DNA of 53,886 nucleotides, from assembly GCA_944388495.1 (NCBI GenBank), contig CALXIZ010000013.1:1-53886 (forward strand), read 5' to 3'. Both the position numbers and the translations under genes were made by a program. Shown here in pieces: positions 8,269 to 15,955 of this stretch. This DNA is from an uncultured Clostridia bacterium. GTDB lineage: Bacteria; Bacillota; Clostridia; Peptostreptococcales; Anaerovoracaceae. Position 1 is the first letter of the stretch. Each line of letters starts with the position of its first letter. The notes beneath the pieces were generated by a model. It worked only from the letters and a program-made list of their open reading frames with translations. It ran no database searches and was not told the DNA's origin.

Positions 8269-8277
8269 ATTATATCA
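8269..8277 (-). promoter_or_regulatory. Extended -10 promoter of the xdhC-nifS pair
   Basis: Minus strand reads TTTGTGATATAATA: a perfect TATAAT (8274-8269) preceded by TG at the extended -10 position. No good -35 is present at 17 bp. The same 14 bases recur before the CoA-transferase gene at 15956. Confidence 0.65.
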
Positions 8278-8445
8278 CAAAGACGCTGCAAAAAAGGCAT
8301 TTTCCTCAGATCCGCCATATCCATATATACCCTCTCCCGCCCTCTTTCAAAAAGAACAAAAGAGCAGACAACGGATCCGGCGGGCTCTGCGGCGTACTTC
8401 TGATGTTATGCCCGAAATATCTCACCGACATCTCAGGCACAATAA

Positions 8446-8484
8446 AAGAGAACTCTGCCGTCTTTTCCGGGCCGGAGTTCTCTT
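8446..8484 (-). terminator. Intrinsic terminator after the cold-shock gene
   Basis: A 10-bp inverted repeat (AAGAGAACTC at 8446-8455 with GAGTTCTCTT at 8475-8484), loop 19 nt, with TTTTATT on the minus side. A T6 run on the plus side makes it potentially bidirectional. Confidence 0.65.
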
Positions 8485-8569
8485 CTTTTTTCCTTAATGA
8501 TAGCTTTTCCGAACTGTAACCTTTTTTATCCCAAATCTTTCCTGCGAAACCCGAAAACCGCGCGTCTGC

Positions 8570-8785
8570 CTACTCTACAGCGACGACATTCACCGCTCTG
8601 AGTTTATCCGCGTTTTTCGGATCCGGCTCTGTGGAGAACGTAACCTTCTGCCCTTCGTTCAGCGTCTTGAATCCGTCTGCCACGATCGCGGAAAAATGTA
8701 CGAAGACATCGCTGCCGCTCTCTTCGTCTTCAATAAATCCATAACCCTTCTCTGCGTTGAACCACTTAACTGTACCGTTGCTCAT
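8570..8785 (-). CDS. csp: Cold-shock protein (CspA family)
   Basis: A 71-residue single cold-shock domain that binds single-stranded nucleic acid and acts as an RNA chaperone. It begins [19 protein letters not shown], with RNP1 (KGYGFIE) and RNP2 (VFVHF) intact and the usual length. The ribosome site AGGAGG (8799-8794) is 9 nt from the ATG. The gene stands alone, with its own strong promoter, a leader of nearly 280 nt full of hairpins and its own terminator, the layout expected for post-transcriptional temperature control. Confidence 0.95.
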   Translation of the reverse strand: MSNGTVKWFNAEKGYGFIEDEESGSDVFVHFSAIVADGFKTLNEGQKVTFSTEPDPKNADKLRAVNVVAVE

Positions 8786-9064
8786 CTAAAATACCTCCTG
8801 TTGTGACATGCTCTCACCGTTCCCGGACCGGAAGTGAGAGCTTTCTGCTCTGCGGCCCCGGCAGGGCCGGACATCTGCAGACTATCCCCGCCTGTCCCGC
8901 GGTTCCTGTTCGATTCAGATGACAATTCGTCCCTTTTCTTCGCAAGAAGAAAAGATATCCTTGCCGGCAATTATGTTAAAATGTAAAAAATCCACACATT
9001 CCCGTAACTCATTAAATGCCTAATGACCTACAAAAACATGTGAATCAATATACATTTCGCTTAC
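8786..9064 (-). promoter_or_regulatory. Long structured 5' leader of the csp mRNA
   Basis: About 280 nt lie between the predicted transcription start and the csp ATG. On the minus strand there are at least three hairpins. TTTTCTTC/GAAGAAAA with a 4-nt loop is at 8953-8934. A GC-rich GGCCC/GGGCC structure is near 8875-8850. A perfect 8-bp stem GCTCTCAC/GTGAGAGC (8841-8810) ends 10 nt before the Shine-Dalgarno sequence. Cold-shock mRNAs of other bacteria carry long thermo-sensitive leaders; equivalence here is inferred from position and structure. Confidence 0.6.
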
Positions 9065-9070
9065 GTCTGC

Positions 9071-9099
9071 ATTTTAGCACAGAAATAGTATAGTGTCAA
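9071..9099 (-). promoter_or_regulatory. Sigma-A promoter of csp
   Basis: Minus strand: consensus -35 TTGACA (9099-9094), 17-bp spacer, -10 TAAAAT (9076-9071) with an extended TG motif directly upstream. Predicted start near 9064. Confidence 0.85.
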
Positions 9100-9322
9100 T
9101 CATTTTACATTATTTTAACAAAAAATTTTTAATTTTTTTCGTTTCTTACCGATAAAAACTTACAGAATACTACATACTTTTTCCATATAAATCCTGATTC
9201 CGGCGTCTTTCCCCGCATGGCAGACTCATAAACCGTTTTTTCCTGACGGAAGAACGATAGACCGATACGGCGAAAGAGCAAAGGATACACCGGAAATTTC
9301 GGATTTCCTTACACTCTTCCGG
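9100..9322. other. AT-rich spacer between the divergent csp and typA units
   Basis: The first 100 nt are strongly AT-rich, with A and T runs that may act as an UP-element for the csp promoter. The rest is unremarkable. No gene with a ribosome site was found. Confidence 0.5.
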
Positions 9323-9351
9323 TTGACTTTCCGACCTGCAGAGAATATCAT
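9323..9351 (+). promoter_or_regulatory. Sigma-A promoter upstream of typA
   Basis: -35 TTGACT (9323-9328), 17-bp spacer, -10 TATCAT (9346-9351). Predicted start near 9358, which leaves a leader of about 215 nt before typA containing a terminator-like hairpin. Confidence 0.7.
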
Positions 9352-9394
9352 AAATAGGAATAAGGAATGTGGCAATAATTCCATGTACTTACAC

Positions 9395-9432
9395 GAAAAC
9401 CCCTGAAGCGGCAACTTTAGGGGTTTTCTGTT
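9395..9432 (+). terminator. Terminator-like hairpin in the typA leader
   Basis: A 14-bp stem with one G-U pair (9395-9408 with 9415-9428), 6-nt loop, ending in GGGGTTTTC followed by TGTTCCGTTTT. It sits only about 40 nt after the predicted start. It either attenuates typA or ends a small RNA of roughly 75 nt. Confidence 0.6.
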
Positions 9433-9573
9433 CCGTTTTATGTAAGGCGGTTTCAACCTTCAGACTGTGCTGTTATTCCTCTTTCCCATTCTCTTCGGAA
9501 CCGGAAAGAGTGCACCCGGGCACAGCCATCAATTTACAGACCAGACATGGAGCCCGAAAAGGAGGCATTTTCA

Positions 9574-11415
9574 TTGATAAATCCAAATCTCAGAAACGTC
9601 GCCATCATCGCGCACGTCGATCATGGTAAGACGACACTCGTAGACGAAATGCTCAAGCAGAGCGGCGTTTACCGCGAAAATCAGACGGTGGTAGAAAGAG
9701 TCATGGATTCCAACGACCTCGAAAGAGAGAGAGGCATCACGATTCTTGCGAAAAATACCGCTGTAACATATAATGGTGTAAAGATCAATATCGTCGATAC
9801 GCCGGGCCATGCCGATTTCGGCGGAGAAGTCGAACGTATTCTCAAAATGGTCAACGGCGTCATTCTGCTCGTCGACGCGGCCGAGGGGCCGATGCCGCAG
9901 ACGCGTTTTGTCCTGTCCAAGGCGCTGGAGCTCGGACACAGAGTCATCATCGTCATCAATAAGATCGACCGTCCGGACCGCAGAATCGACGAAGTGATCG
10001 ACGAAATACTGGAACTTCTCATCGACCTGAACGCCACCGACGATCAGCTTGAGTCTCCGATTCTCTTCTGTTCGGCGCGCAGAGGCATCGCCTCTTCCGA
10101 TCAGAATGTCGAGGGAACCGATCTGCGTCCTCTCTTTGAAACGATTCTCAGCCATATTCCTGCTCCTCAGGCCGACTGCGATCAGCCGTTTCAGATGCTC
10201 GTCTCCTCTCTCGACTACAACGAATTTGTCGGCAGAATCGCGATCGGCAGAGTCGAACGCGGTACACTCCGTCAGAATCAGGATATCGTCGTCTGCAATT
10301 ATCACGATCATCAGACAGGCAAAAAGATCCGCGTCTCCAACATTTATGAGTTTGACGGACTCGCCAGAACAGCTGTCACACAGGCAGACGCCGGAAACAT
10401 CATCGCGATCTCCGGTATCGGCGATATCACGATAGGCGATACGATCTGCGATCCTGAAACACCGGAGCCGCTTCCGTTTGTCCGCATTTCCGCCCCGACG
10501 ATGGAAATGACCTTCGTCGTCAACGATTCGCCTTTTGCCGGCCGCGACGGAAAATATGTCACGTCCAGAAATCTGCGCGACCGTCTGATCCGTGAGACAC
10601 TGAAGGACGTCTCCCTCAGAGTCACCGAAACGGAGTCGACAGATGCTTTCAATGTGGCAGGCCGCGGTGAGATGCACCTGTCGATCCTCATGGAAAACAT
10701 GAGACGCGAAGGGTATGAATTCGCCGTATCTCCTCCGCGCGTACTGACGAAGACGATCGACGGCGTCCTCTGCGAACCGATCGAAAGACTGGTCGCAGAC
10801 GTCCCGGAAAGCGCAGTCGGATCCGTCATCGAAAAGCTCGGATCCAGAAAAGGCGAAATGGTTCAGATGACGCCGGTGGGAAGCCGCATGAAGCTCGAAT
10901 TCCTCGTTCCTTCCAGAGGTCTCTTCGGTTACCGCAACGAATTTCTGACCGATACGCGGGGTGAGGGCATCATGGCGTCTGTCTTTGACAGCTATGCGCC
11001 GTTTAAAGGAGAAGTAGCCAGAAGATCCTCGGGCAGTCTGGTGGCATTCGAGACAGGAGAGACAAACGCCTACGGCCTCTTCAACGCACAGGACCGCGGA
11101 ATGCTCTTCGTGGAAGCCGGCGTACCCGTATATGAGGGAATGATCGTCGGCGTGGCGCCGAAAGCCGGAGACATCAATGTAAATGTATGTAAAAAGAAAA
11201 ATCTCACAAATATGAGAGCCGCGGGGAGCGAAGAAGCTCTCCGGCTCGTACCAGCAAAAAAGATGAGTCTCGAACAGTGTCTCGAATTTCTGGCCGACGA
11301 CGAACTTCTCGAAGTGACGCCGAAACACCTTCGGCTCCGGAAATCGATTCTCAGCAATCAGGACAGAGCAAAAAGCCGCGCTTCCAAAGCGAGACTGGAG
11401 CATTCCCAGTCCTGA
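9574..11415 (+). CDS. typA: Translational GTPase TypA/BipA
   Basis: A ribosome-associated GTPase of the EF-G family, used in ribosome assembly and stress or cold growth. G1 is HVDHGKTT, G3 [14 protein letters not shown] and G4 NKIDR. EF-Tu-like, EF-G C-like and the TypA-specific C-terminal domain ([12 protein letters not shown], then [16 protein letters not shown]-like) follow. I place the start at the TTG 9574-9576, because AAAGGAGG ends 9 nt before it and the product then begins [18 protein letters not shown] like other TypA proteins. An in-frame ATG at 9547 would lie upstream of that ribosome site. 613 residues, normal. A DtxR-type gene follows after 45 nt without a terminator. Confidence 0.95.
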   Translation: MINPNLRNVAIIAHVDHGKTTLVDEMLKQSGVYRENQTVVERVMDSNDLERERGITILAKNTAVTYNGVKINIVDTPGHADFGGEVERILKMVNGVILLVDAAEGPMPQTRFVLSKALELGHRVIIVINKIDRPDRRIDEVIDEILELLIDLNATDDQLESPILFCSARRGIASSDQNVEGTDLRPLFETILSHIPAPQADCDQPFQMLVSSLDYNEFVGRIAIGRVERGTLRQNQDIVVCNYHDHQTGKKIRVSNIYEFDGLARTAVTQADAGNIIAISGIGDITIGDTICDPETPEPLPFVRISAPTMEMTFVVNDSPFAGRDGKYVTSRNLRDRLIRETLKDVSLRVTETESTDAFNVAGRGEMHLSILMENMRREGYEFAVSPPRVLTKTIDGVLCEPIERLVADVPESAVGSVIEKLGSRKGEMVQMTPVGSRMKLEFLVPSRGLFGYRNEFLTDTRGEGIMASVFDSYAPFKGEVARRSSGSLVAFETGETNAYGLFNAQDRGMLFVEAGVPVYEGMIVGVAPKAGDINVNVCKKKNLTNMRAAGSEEALRLVPAKKMSLEQCLEFLADDELLEVTPKHLRLRKSILSNQDRAKSRASKARLEHSQS

Positions 11416-11460
11416 GCGCCGCCTCACGGGGACACATCGGAAACAAGACGGAGGTTAGAC

Positions 11461-11913
11461 ATGAAAATACAGGAATCAGCCGAAAATTATCTGGAAACCA
11501 TACTGATCCTGAAGCAGCGGCTCGGCCAGGTCCGCTCGATCGATATCGTCAACGAGCTCAATTTCTCTAAGCCGAGCATCAGCGTCGCCATGAAAAAGCT
11601 CCGTGAAAACGGACTGATCGAGATGGATTCCACCGGTCTGATCACACTTCTTCCTGAGGGAGAACGCATCGCGAAGACGATCTACGAAAGGCACGTTCTC
11701 CTCAGCGAATACCTCATCAACATCGGTGTCGACCCGAAGACGGCTACAGAGGACGCCTGCCGCATCGAACATGTCATCAGCGAGGAAAGCTTTGACCGGA
11801 TCAAACATCACGCCGCCGATATGAAGAGAAAAGTCGATGAACTGAAGGCGCCGGAAAAAGAACCCCGCGGCGATGAGGCCGGGCCGGCCGTAAACAGCGC
11901 GGAAAACAGATAA
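11461..11913 (+). CDS. DtxR-family metal-dependent regulator, iron type by its Cys
   Basis: A 150-residue regulator: winged helix at about 1-62 (SAENYLETILIL, then SIDIVNELNFSKPSISVAMKKLRENGLI), then the metal-binding/dimer domain to about 125. It has no SH3-like third domain, as in MntR. The core metal motif reads DACRIEH (Cys about 100, Glu 103, His 104), which matches the Cys-Glu-His of DtxR/IdeR rather than the Glu of MntR. Iron rather than manganese sensing is therefore suggested. The first-helix ligand position appears to be Asn9. The last 25 residues form a charged tail not seen in the family core. Ribosome site GGAGG, 6 nt spacing. Probably co-transcribed with typA. Confidence 0.88.
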   Translation: MKIQESAENYLETILILKQRLGQVRSIDIVNELNFSKPSISVAMKKLRENGLIEMDSTGLITLLPEGERIAKTIYERHVLLSEYLINIGVDPKTATEDACRIEHVISEESFDRIKHHAADMKRKVDELKAPEKEPRGDEAGPAVNSAENR

Positions 11914-11928
11914 ACAGAACAGAAAACA

Positions 11929-11952
11929 GAGAGCGCTCTGCTCTCCGTTTTT
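11929..11952 (+). terminator. Intrinsic terminator after the DtxR-type gene
   Basis: A 6-bp stem GAGAGC/GCTCTC (11929-11934 with 11940-11945), 5-nt loop, then CGTTTTTT. Confidence 0.75.
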
Positions 11953-11961
11953 TACCTGAAA

Positions 11962-12008
11962 AGATCCCCGCAGAAACCGGAAATACTTTCCGGCTTCTGC
12001 GGGGATCT
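11962..12008. terminator. Strong bidirectional terminator
   Basis: A 22-bp inverted repeat with one mismatch (11962-11983 with 11987-12008). On the minus strand it is followed by TTTTCAGG, ending the CoA-transferase transcript. Confidence 0.8.
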
Positions 12009-12020
12009 GCTTTCACACTC

Positions 12021-13349
12021 TTATTTCCGCGGGAAACGGTGACCGAAACGTTTTTCATACTCTTCGATGAGTTCGTCACGAAAACGCGGATCGGCGATGC
12101 GGATCAGTTCTTTCGCTCTGTCCTCCAGAGATTTTCCCTTCAGCTTTGCGATGCCGAACTCTGTCACGACATAGCAGACATCCTCACGCGTCATGCTGAC
12201 TTCCGCTCCGTGAGCGATAAACGGCGTGATTTTCGACACGAGCTTTCCGGAAAAGTCGGGAACGCTGGCCGTCATGGCGATGATGCCCTTGCCTTTTCTG
12301 TCGCGCGACATCGTAGCGCCGCGGATCAGGCTAGGCTGGCCGCCCACGCCGCTGAACTGGTATTCACCGATGCTCGCCGACACGATCTGACCCATCAGAT
12401 CGACTCCCACGCTGGAATTGACGATACACATCTGAGACTGCTGTGCGATCATATACGGATGATTCACGTACTCCGCCGTGCGGAAAGATACCGCCGGATT
12501 GCGGTCGACAAAATCGTACAGGCGCTTCGTCCCCATGACGAAGGATACCGCCATGACTCCCGGATCCGTGGTACAGTACTTATTTGTGATGACGCCGTCT
12601 TCATAAAGCTGGACGACACCGTCGGAAAACATATCGGAAAAGACACCCAGATCTTTTTTGTCGCCCAGGAATCTGCACACAGCATCCGGGATCGAGCCGA
12701 TTCCCAGAGAGATCGTCGCTCCGTCCGGAATGAGAGATGCACAGTATTCGCCGATTGCCATCTCCGCATCTCCGATATGAGGAGGCGCAAGCTCATACAG
12801 ATCCTGATCCGCTTCCACAAAGCGGTCTATCCTGCTCACATGTATGAGCGTATCCCCGTAGGTAAACGGCAGATTTCTGTTTACCTGAGCGATGAGGATC
12901 TTCGCGTTGTCTACCGCGGGACGGGTATAATCCACGGATACACCGATAGACACATAGCCCTTTTCGTTCGGCGGAGACACCATCACGAGCATGACATCGT
13001 CGCGGAAAGTTCCGTCCTCAAAAAACTGTGTCGCCTGATAATAATGGTTTACCGTCACGTCTCCGTAACCGTCGCTTACACACTTTCTGGTAGACGGGCT
13101 CAGAAACCATCCGTCAAAATGAAAATTGTCCTTATACTGCGGCTGAGCATATTTTCCGGGACCCAGAGTCTGCATGTGATGAATATGTACACCGCGGTAA
13201 GCATCCGCATTGGCGACCATCGCATCGATCAGCACTGTGGGCTCCGCCGCACAGTGGCCGAAAACGACGTGATCTCCAGATTTGATGAGGCTTACCGCCT
13301 CCTCCGCTGTGCAGAGCCGTTCTCTGTATATCTTTTTCCAGTCTTCCAT
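12021..13349 (-). CDS. Acetyl-CoA hydrolase/CoA-transferase family protein with atypical active site
   Basis: 442 residues, full length for the family that includes 4-hydroxybutyrate CoA-transferase and butyryl-CoA:acetate CoA-transferase. These swap CoA between acyl groups through a glutamyl-CoA intermediate. The fold landmarks are present (FGHCAAEPTVLIDAMV, VSPPNEKGYVSIG, LGIGSIPDAV, VGVDLMGQIVS). The catalytic segment reads LGVFSDMFSDG, so position 239 is Asp where the partner gene at 15956 and family members have Glu. The glycine-rich motif is GGQPSLIRGA instead of GGQxDFxRGA. It may be a slower or differently specific transferase or a hydrolase. It lies 45 nt downstream of metY, probably co-transcribed. 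Confidence 0.85.
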   Translation of the reverse strand: MEDWKKIYRERLCTAEEAVSLIKSGDHVVFGHCAAEPTVLIDAMVANADAYRGVHIHHMQTLGPGKYAQPQYKDNFHFDGWFLSPSTRKCVSDGYGDVTVNHYYQATQFFEDGTFRDDVMLVMVSPPNEKGYVSIGVSVDYTRPAVDNAKILIAQVNRNLPFTYGDTLIHVSRIDRFVEADQDLYELAPPHIGDAEMAIGEYCASLIPDGATISLGIGSIPDAVCRFLGDKKDLGVFSDMFSDGVVQLYEDGVITNKYCTTDPGVMAVSFVMGTKRLYDFVDRNPAVSFRTAEYVNHPYMIAQQSQMCIVNSSVGVDLMGQIVSASIGEYQFSGVGGQPSLIRGATMSRDRKGKGIIAMTASVPDFSGKLVSKITPFIAHGAEVSMTREDVCYVVTEFGIAKLKGKSLEDRAKELIRIADPRFRDELIEEYEKRFGHRFPRK

Positions 13350-13394
13350 TTTCCGGTATCCTCCGTTCTTACGGGCCGCTTCCCGCGGCCGTGC

Positions 13395-14675
13395 TTATAT
13401 CCGTTCGAGTGCCTGACGGATATCCGCGATGATATCCTCCACGTACTCAAGTCCTACCGACAGACGTACGAGATCCGGCGATACGCCGGCTTCCTGCAGC
13501 TGAACGTCGCTGAGCTGCCTGTGCGTCGTGCTCGCCGGATGAAGCACACAGGTCCGCGCATCCGCCACGTGTGTGACGATAGCCGCCATTTTCAGGCTGT
13601 CCATAAAGACTGTCGCCGCTTCTCTTCCGCCTCTGACGCCGAAAGATATGACGCCGCATGTGCCGTCCGGCATATACTTCTGCGCCAGCGCGTGATTCCT
13701 GCTGCTTTCGAGTCCCGGATACTCCACCCAGGCTACCTTTTCGTGCCCCTCGAGATATTCGGCCACAGCCTGCGCATTCTCACAGTGGCGCTTCATGCGC
13801 AGAAACAGCGTCTCCAGACCTACATTCAGGAGAAACGCATTGTGAGGGGACGGAATCGAGCCGAGATCTCTCATGACCTGAGCGGTAGCTTTGGTGATGA
13901 AGGCCTTTTCTCCGAAGGCCTCTGCATAGACGAGTCCGTGATAGGATTCGTCCGGTTCCGTCATTCCCGGGAACTTGTCTCTGTGAGCCATCCAGTCAAA
14001 CTTTCCGGACTCGACGATCGCTCCGCCCACGCTGGTCGCGTGGCCGTCCATATACTTCGTGGTACTGTGCGTCACGATATCCGCACCCCATTCAAACGGA
14101 CGGCAGTTGACCGGCGTCGGAAACGTATTGTCCACGATGAAAGGAACGCCGTGGCGGTGAGCCGCCGCCGCAAATTTGTCGAAGTCAAGCACGATCATCG
14201 ACGGATTGGAGATGCTCTCGGCAAAGACACATCTCGTGTTTTCCTGAAAGGCATTTTCCAGTTCCTCTTCCGTGCAGTCCGGCTCCACGAAGGTCACTTC
14301 GATGCCCATCTTTCTCATCGTCACATTCAGCAGGTTGAACGTTCCTCCGTAAATTGCGGAGGAACTCACCACATGCTGTCCCGCGCTGCAGATATTGAAA
14401 ATCGCGAAGAAATTGGCCGCCTGGCCGGACGATGTGAGCATCGCAGCCGTTCCTCCCTCGAGCGCTGCAATCTTCGCCGCCACCGCATCATTCGTCGGAT
14501 TCTGAAGTCTCGTATAAAAATAGCCTTCCGCCTCCAGATCGAACAGCTTCGCCATTTCTTCACTGGTATCGTATTTATATGTCGTCGACTGATAAATCGG
14601 AAGAACGCGCGGCTCCCCGTTCTTCGGGGTGTAGCCCGCCTGTATGCAATTCGTATTGATGTGTTTTTTGTCCAT
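13395..14675 (-). CDS. metY: O-acetylhomoserine aminocarboxypropyltransferase (sulfhydrylase)
   Basis: A 426-residue PLP enzyme of the Cys/Met metabolism family. It makes homocysteine from O-acetylhomoserine and sulfide and may also act as a cysteine synthase. Visible: YQSTTYKYDTSEEMAKLF, YTRLQNPTNDAV, the phosphate-site SSGQAANFF, FVEPD, and the PLP lysine in HSTTKYMDGHA. The length and the GYFYTRLQNPT signature separate it from cystathionine lyases (about 380). A good promoter lies 50-80 nt upstream; the leader is too short for a SAM riboswitch or T-box. The CoA-transferase gene follows after 45 nt. Confidence 0.95.
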   Translation of the reverse strand: MDKKHINTNCIQAGYTPKNGEPRVLPIYQSTTYKYDTSEEMAKLFDLEAEGYFYTRLQNPTNDAVAAKIAALEGGTAAMLTSSGQAANFFAIFNICSAGQHVVSSSAIYGGTFNLLNVTMRKMGIEVTFVEPDCTEEELENAFQENTRCVFAESISNPSMIVLDFDKFAAAAHRHGVPFIVDNTFPTPVNCRPFEWGADIVTHSTTKYMDGHATSVGGAIVESGKFDWMAHRDKFPGMTEPDESYHGLVYAEAFGEKAFITKATAQVMRDLGSIPSPHNAFLLNVGLETLFLRMKRHCENAQAVAEYLEGHEKVAWVEYPGLESSRNHALAQKYMPDGTCGVISFGVRGGREAATVFMDSLKMAAIVTHVADARTCVLHPASTTHRQLSDVQLQEAGVSPDLVRLSVGLEYVEDIIADIRQALERI

Positions 14676-14725
14676 TGATACCTCCCAGCATATCGGCTGA
14701 TTTCCACAAAAGATTTATTTCCGAT

Positions 14726-14754
14726 ATTTTATTACCGGGACGCGGCTTTGTCTA
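14726..14754 (-). promoter_or_regulatory. Sigma-A promoter of metY
   Basis: Minus strand -35 TAGACA (14754-14749), 17-bp spacer, -10 TAAAAT (14731-14726). Start near 14719, with a leader of only about 45 nt and GGGAGG before the ATG. Confidence 0.75.
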
Positions 14755-14881
14755 TCTTTATTCTATAGATTCTCCGCACTGCTCCGGTAAAAAAACAACC
14801 TGCACAGCCGGCGGCATGCCCGCTTCTCTGTCTTTTCTCCCGGTCGGTATCCCTGTGTGTTTTTTTCTGATTTCGCGCGCA

Positions 14882-15940
14882 TTATGCTTCGGCCACAAAC
14901 AGCTCCAGCGCCGTCTGCGGATCCGCTGCGCCTGTCTTGATATTCCGCTCAGCTTCGTATGCCTTCATCAGCGTGCGGCGTATCCCGTCCGCACCGCAGG
15001 AAGACGCGGGCCCCAGAGCCTTTCTGATACGATACTCATGTATGCCGAGAATGGATTTCATCTGCGGCAGAGTCATCCCTTCCGCCCGCATCTCGCTTAC
15101 GGCGAGAATCGTCTCATACTGCGCGCAGATCAGTCCCAGAAGCTTAAAGATATTTTCTCCGTATTCCATGAGCGAGTGAAGCATGCGCAGAGCCTCTCCT
15201 CTGCGTCCCGACGTCAGGGCATCGCTGAATGCGAAAACGTCACGCGAGATATTGCCGGCCACCGCATTTTCGATATCCTCCGCGGTGATCCGTTCTCCGC
15301 TGAGCGCCGTCACCTTGGCCGCATCGTTGACCAGATTATCCAGTGTGTAATCGGAGTCTCTGTCATAATATCCGGACAGATCGATGAACAATCCCGCCAG
15401 ATCCGGATCAAACGCCTTTTTTGCGGCGCGGAAACGCTTTGCGAGAAACGAGCGCAGAAGCGGCGCGGAAAGCCGGTCGAAATCATACGCGGAACCGTAT
15501 TTTACAGCCGCCTTATACAGCTTTTTCCTCTTATCCGGTGAATCGCATACCAGTATGAGGACAGAGCTTTCAGGAAATTCCTTCATATATTCTGCCAGCC
15601 GGTCTCCCCGTCCCTCCGTTTCGTCAAAATCCTCCACCAGAACGACTTTTTTCTCCGAAAGCATGGGGACTGTTTCACAGGCGCCGATGATTTCCTCTGT
15701 CTCCGCAGCCGTGCCGTCGATCTTCACGAAATCGAAAAACTCCGATTCCGGCCGGACATACGTCTCCTTTACTCTGCCGCAGGCCCAGCGTATCAGATAT
15801 CTCTCCCTGCCGTAAAAGAGCAGGATGTGCTTCAGGCTGCCCTCCGAAAGCTCCGACTGTATCCGCTTATAGCTGTGAGGCTCCTGTTTTTTTGCTTTTG
15901 AATAATATCCCGTCATGTTTGCCTCCGGCTTTCCTTTCAT
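14882..15940 (-). CDS. holA: DNA polymerase III subunit delta
   Basis: A 352-residue clamp-loader subunit that opens the beta sliding clamp. It shows the HolA pattern: HILLFYGRERYLIRWA near the N-terminus, LSEKKVVLVEDFDE, SSVLILVCDSPDKRKKLYK, and the C-terminal collar domain with ISRDVFAFSDAL, GENIFKLLGLICAQYE and MKSILGIHEYRIRKAL. In related bacteria holA follows comEC. Here it follows a CoA-transferase gene by 15 nt and must share its transcript. The start at 15940 has a weak ribosome site (GAAAGG); an internal ATG nine codons in is an alternative. Confidence 0.93.
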   Translation of the reverse strand: MKGKPEANMTGYYSKAKKQEPHSYKRIQSELSEGSLKHILLFYGRERYLIRWACGRVKETYVRPESEFFDFVKIDGTAAETEEIIGACETVPMLSEKKVVLVEDFDETEGRGDRLAEYMKEFPESSVLILVCDSPDKRKKLYKAAVKYGSAYDFDRLSAPLLRSFLAKRFRAAKKAFDPDLAGLFIDLSGYYDRDSDYTLDNLVNDAAKVTALSGERITAEDIENAVAGNISRDVFAFSDALTSGRRGEALRMLHSLMEYGENIFKLLGLICAQYETILAVSEMRAEGMTLPQMKSILGIHEYRIRKALGPASSCGADGIRRTLMKAYEAERNIKTGAADPQTALELFVAEA

Positions 15941-15955
15941 GCGTTAACGCGATGA

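Larger units (their letters stand above)
8216..8569. other. Intergenic region between xdhC-like and csp genes
   Basis: This 354-nt stretch holds the promoter of the xdhC-nifS pair at its left end and the terminator of the cold-shock gene at its right. The middle (about 8290-8440) has short open frames on the plus strand but no ribosome site or family resemblance. I see nothing else in it. Confidence 0.6.

Noticed and set aside
8782-8970. 62-codon minus-strand frame upstream of csp
   Set aside because: It lies entirely in the structured csp leader, with no ribosome site.
9226-9456. 76-codon minus-strand frame before typA
   Set aside because: It overlaps the typA promoter and attenuator hairpin and has no ribosome site.
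9571-11427. Very long open frame antisense to typA
   Set aside because: Shadow of the typA codon pattern; no ribosome site or family resemblance. The same applies to long antisense frames over metY/CoA-transferase (12039-14678), comEC (17136-19130) and the PBP (21722-23191).
14676-14881. Possible SAM riboswitch or T-box before metY
   Set aside because: The predicted leader is only about 45 nt and no S-box or T-box core is present.
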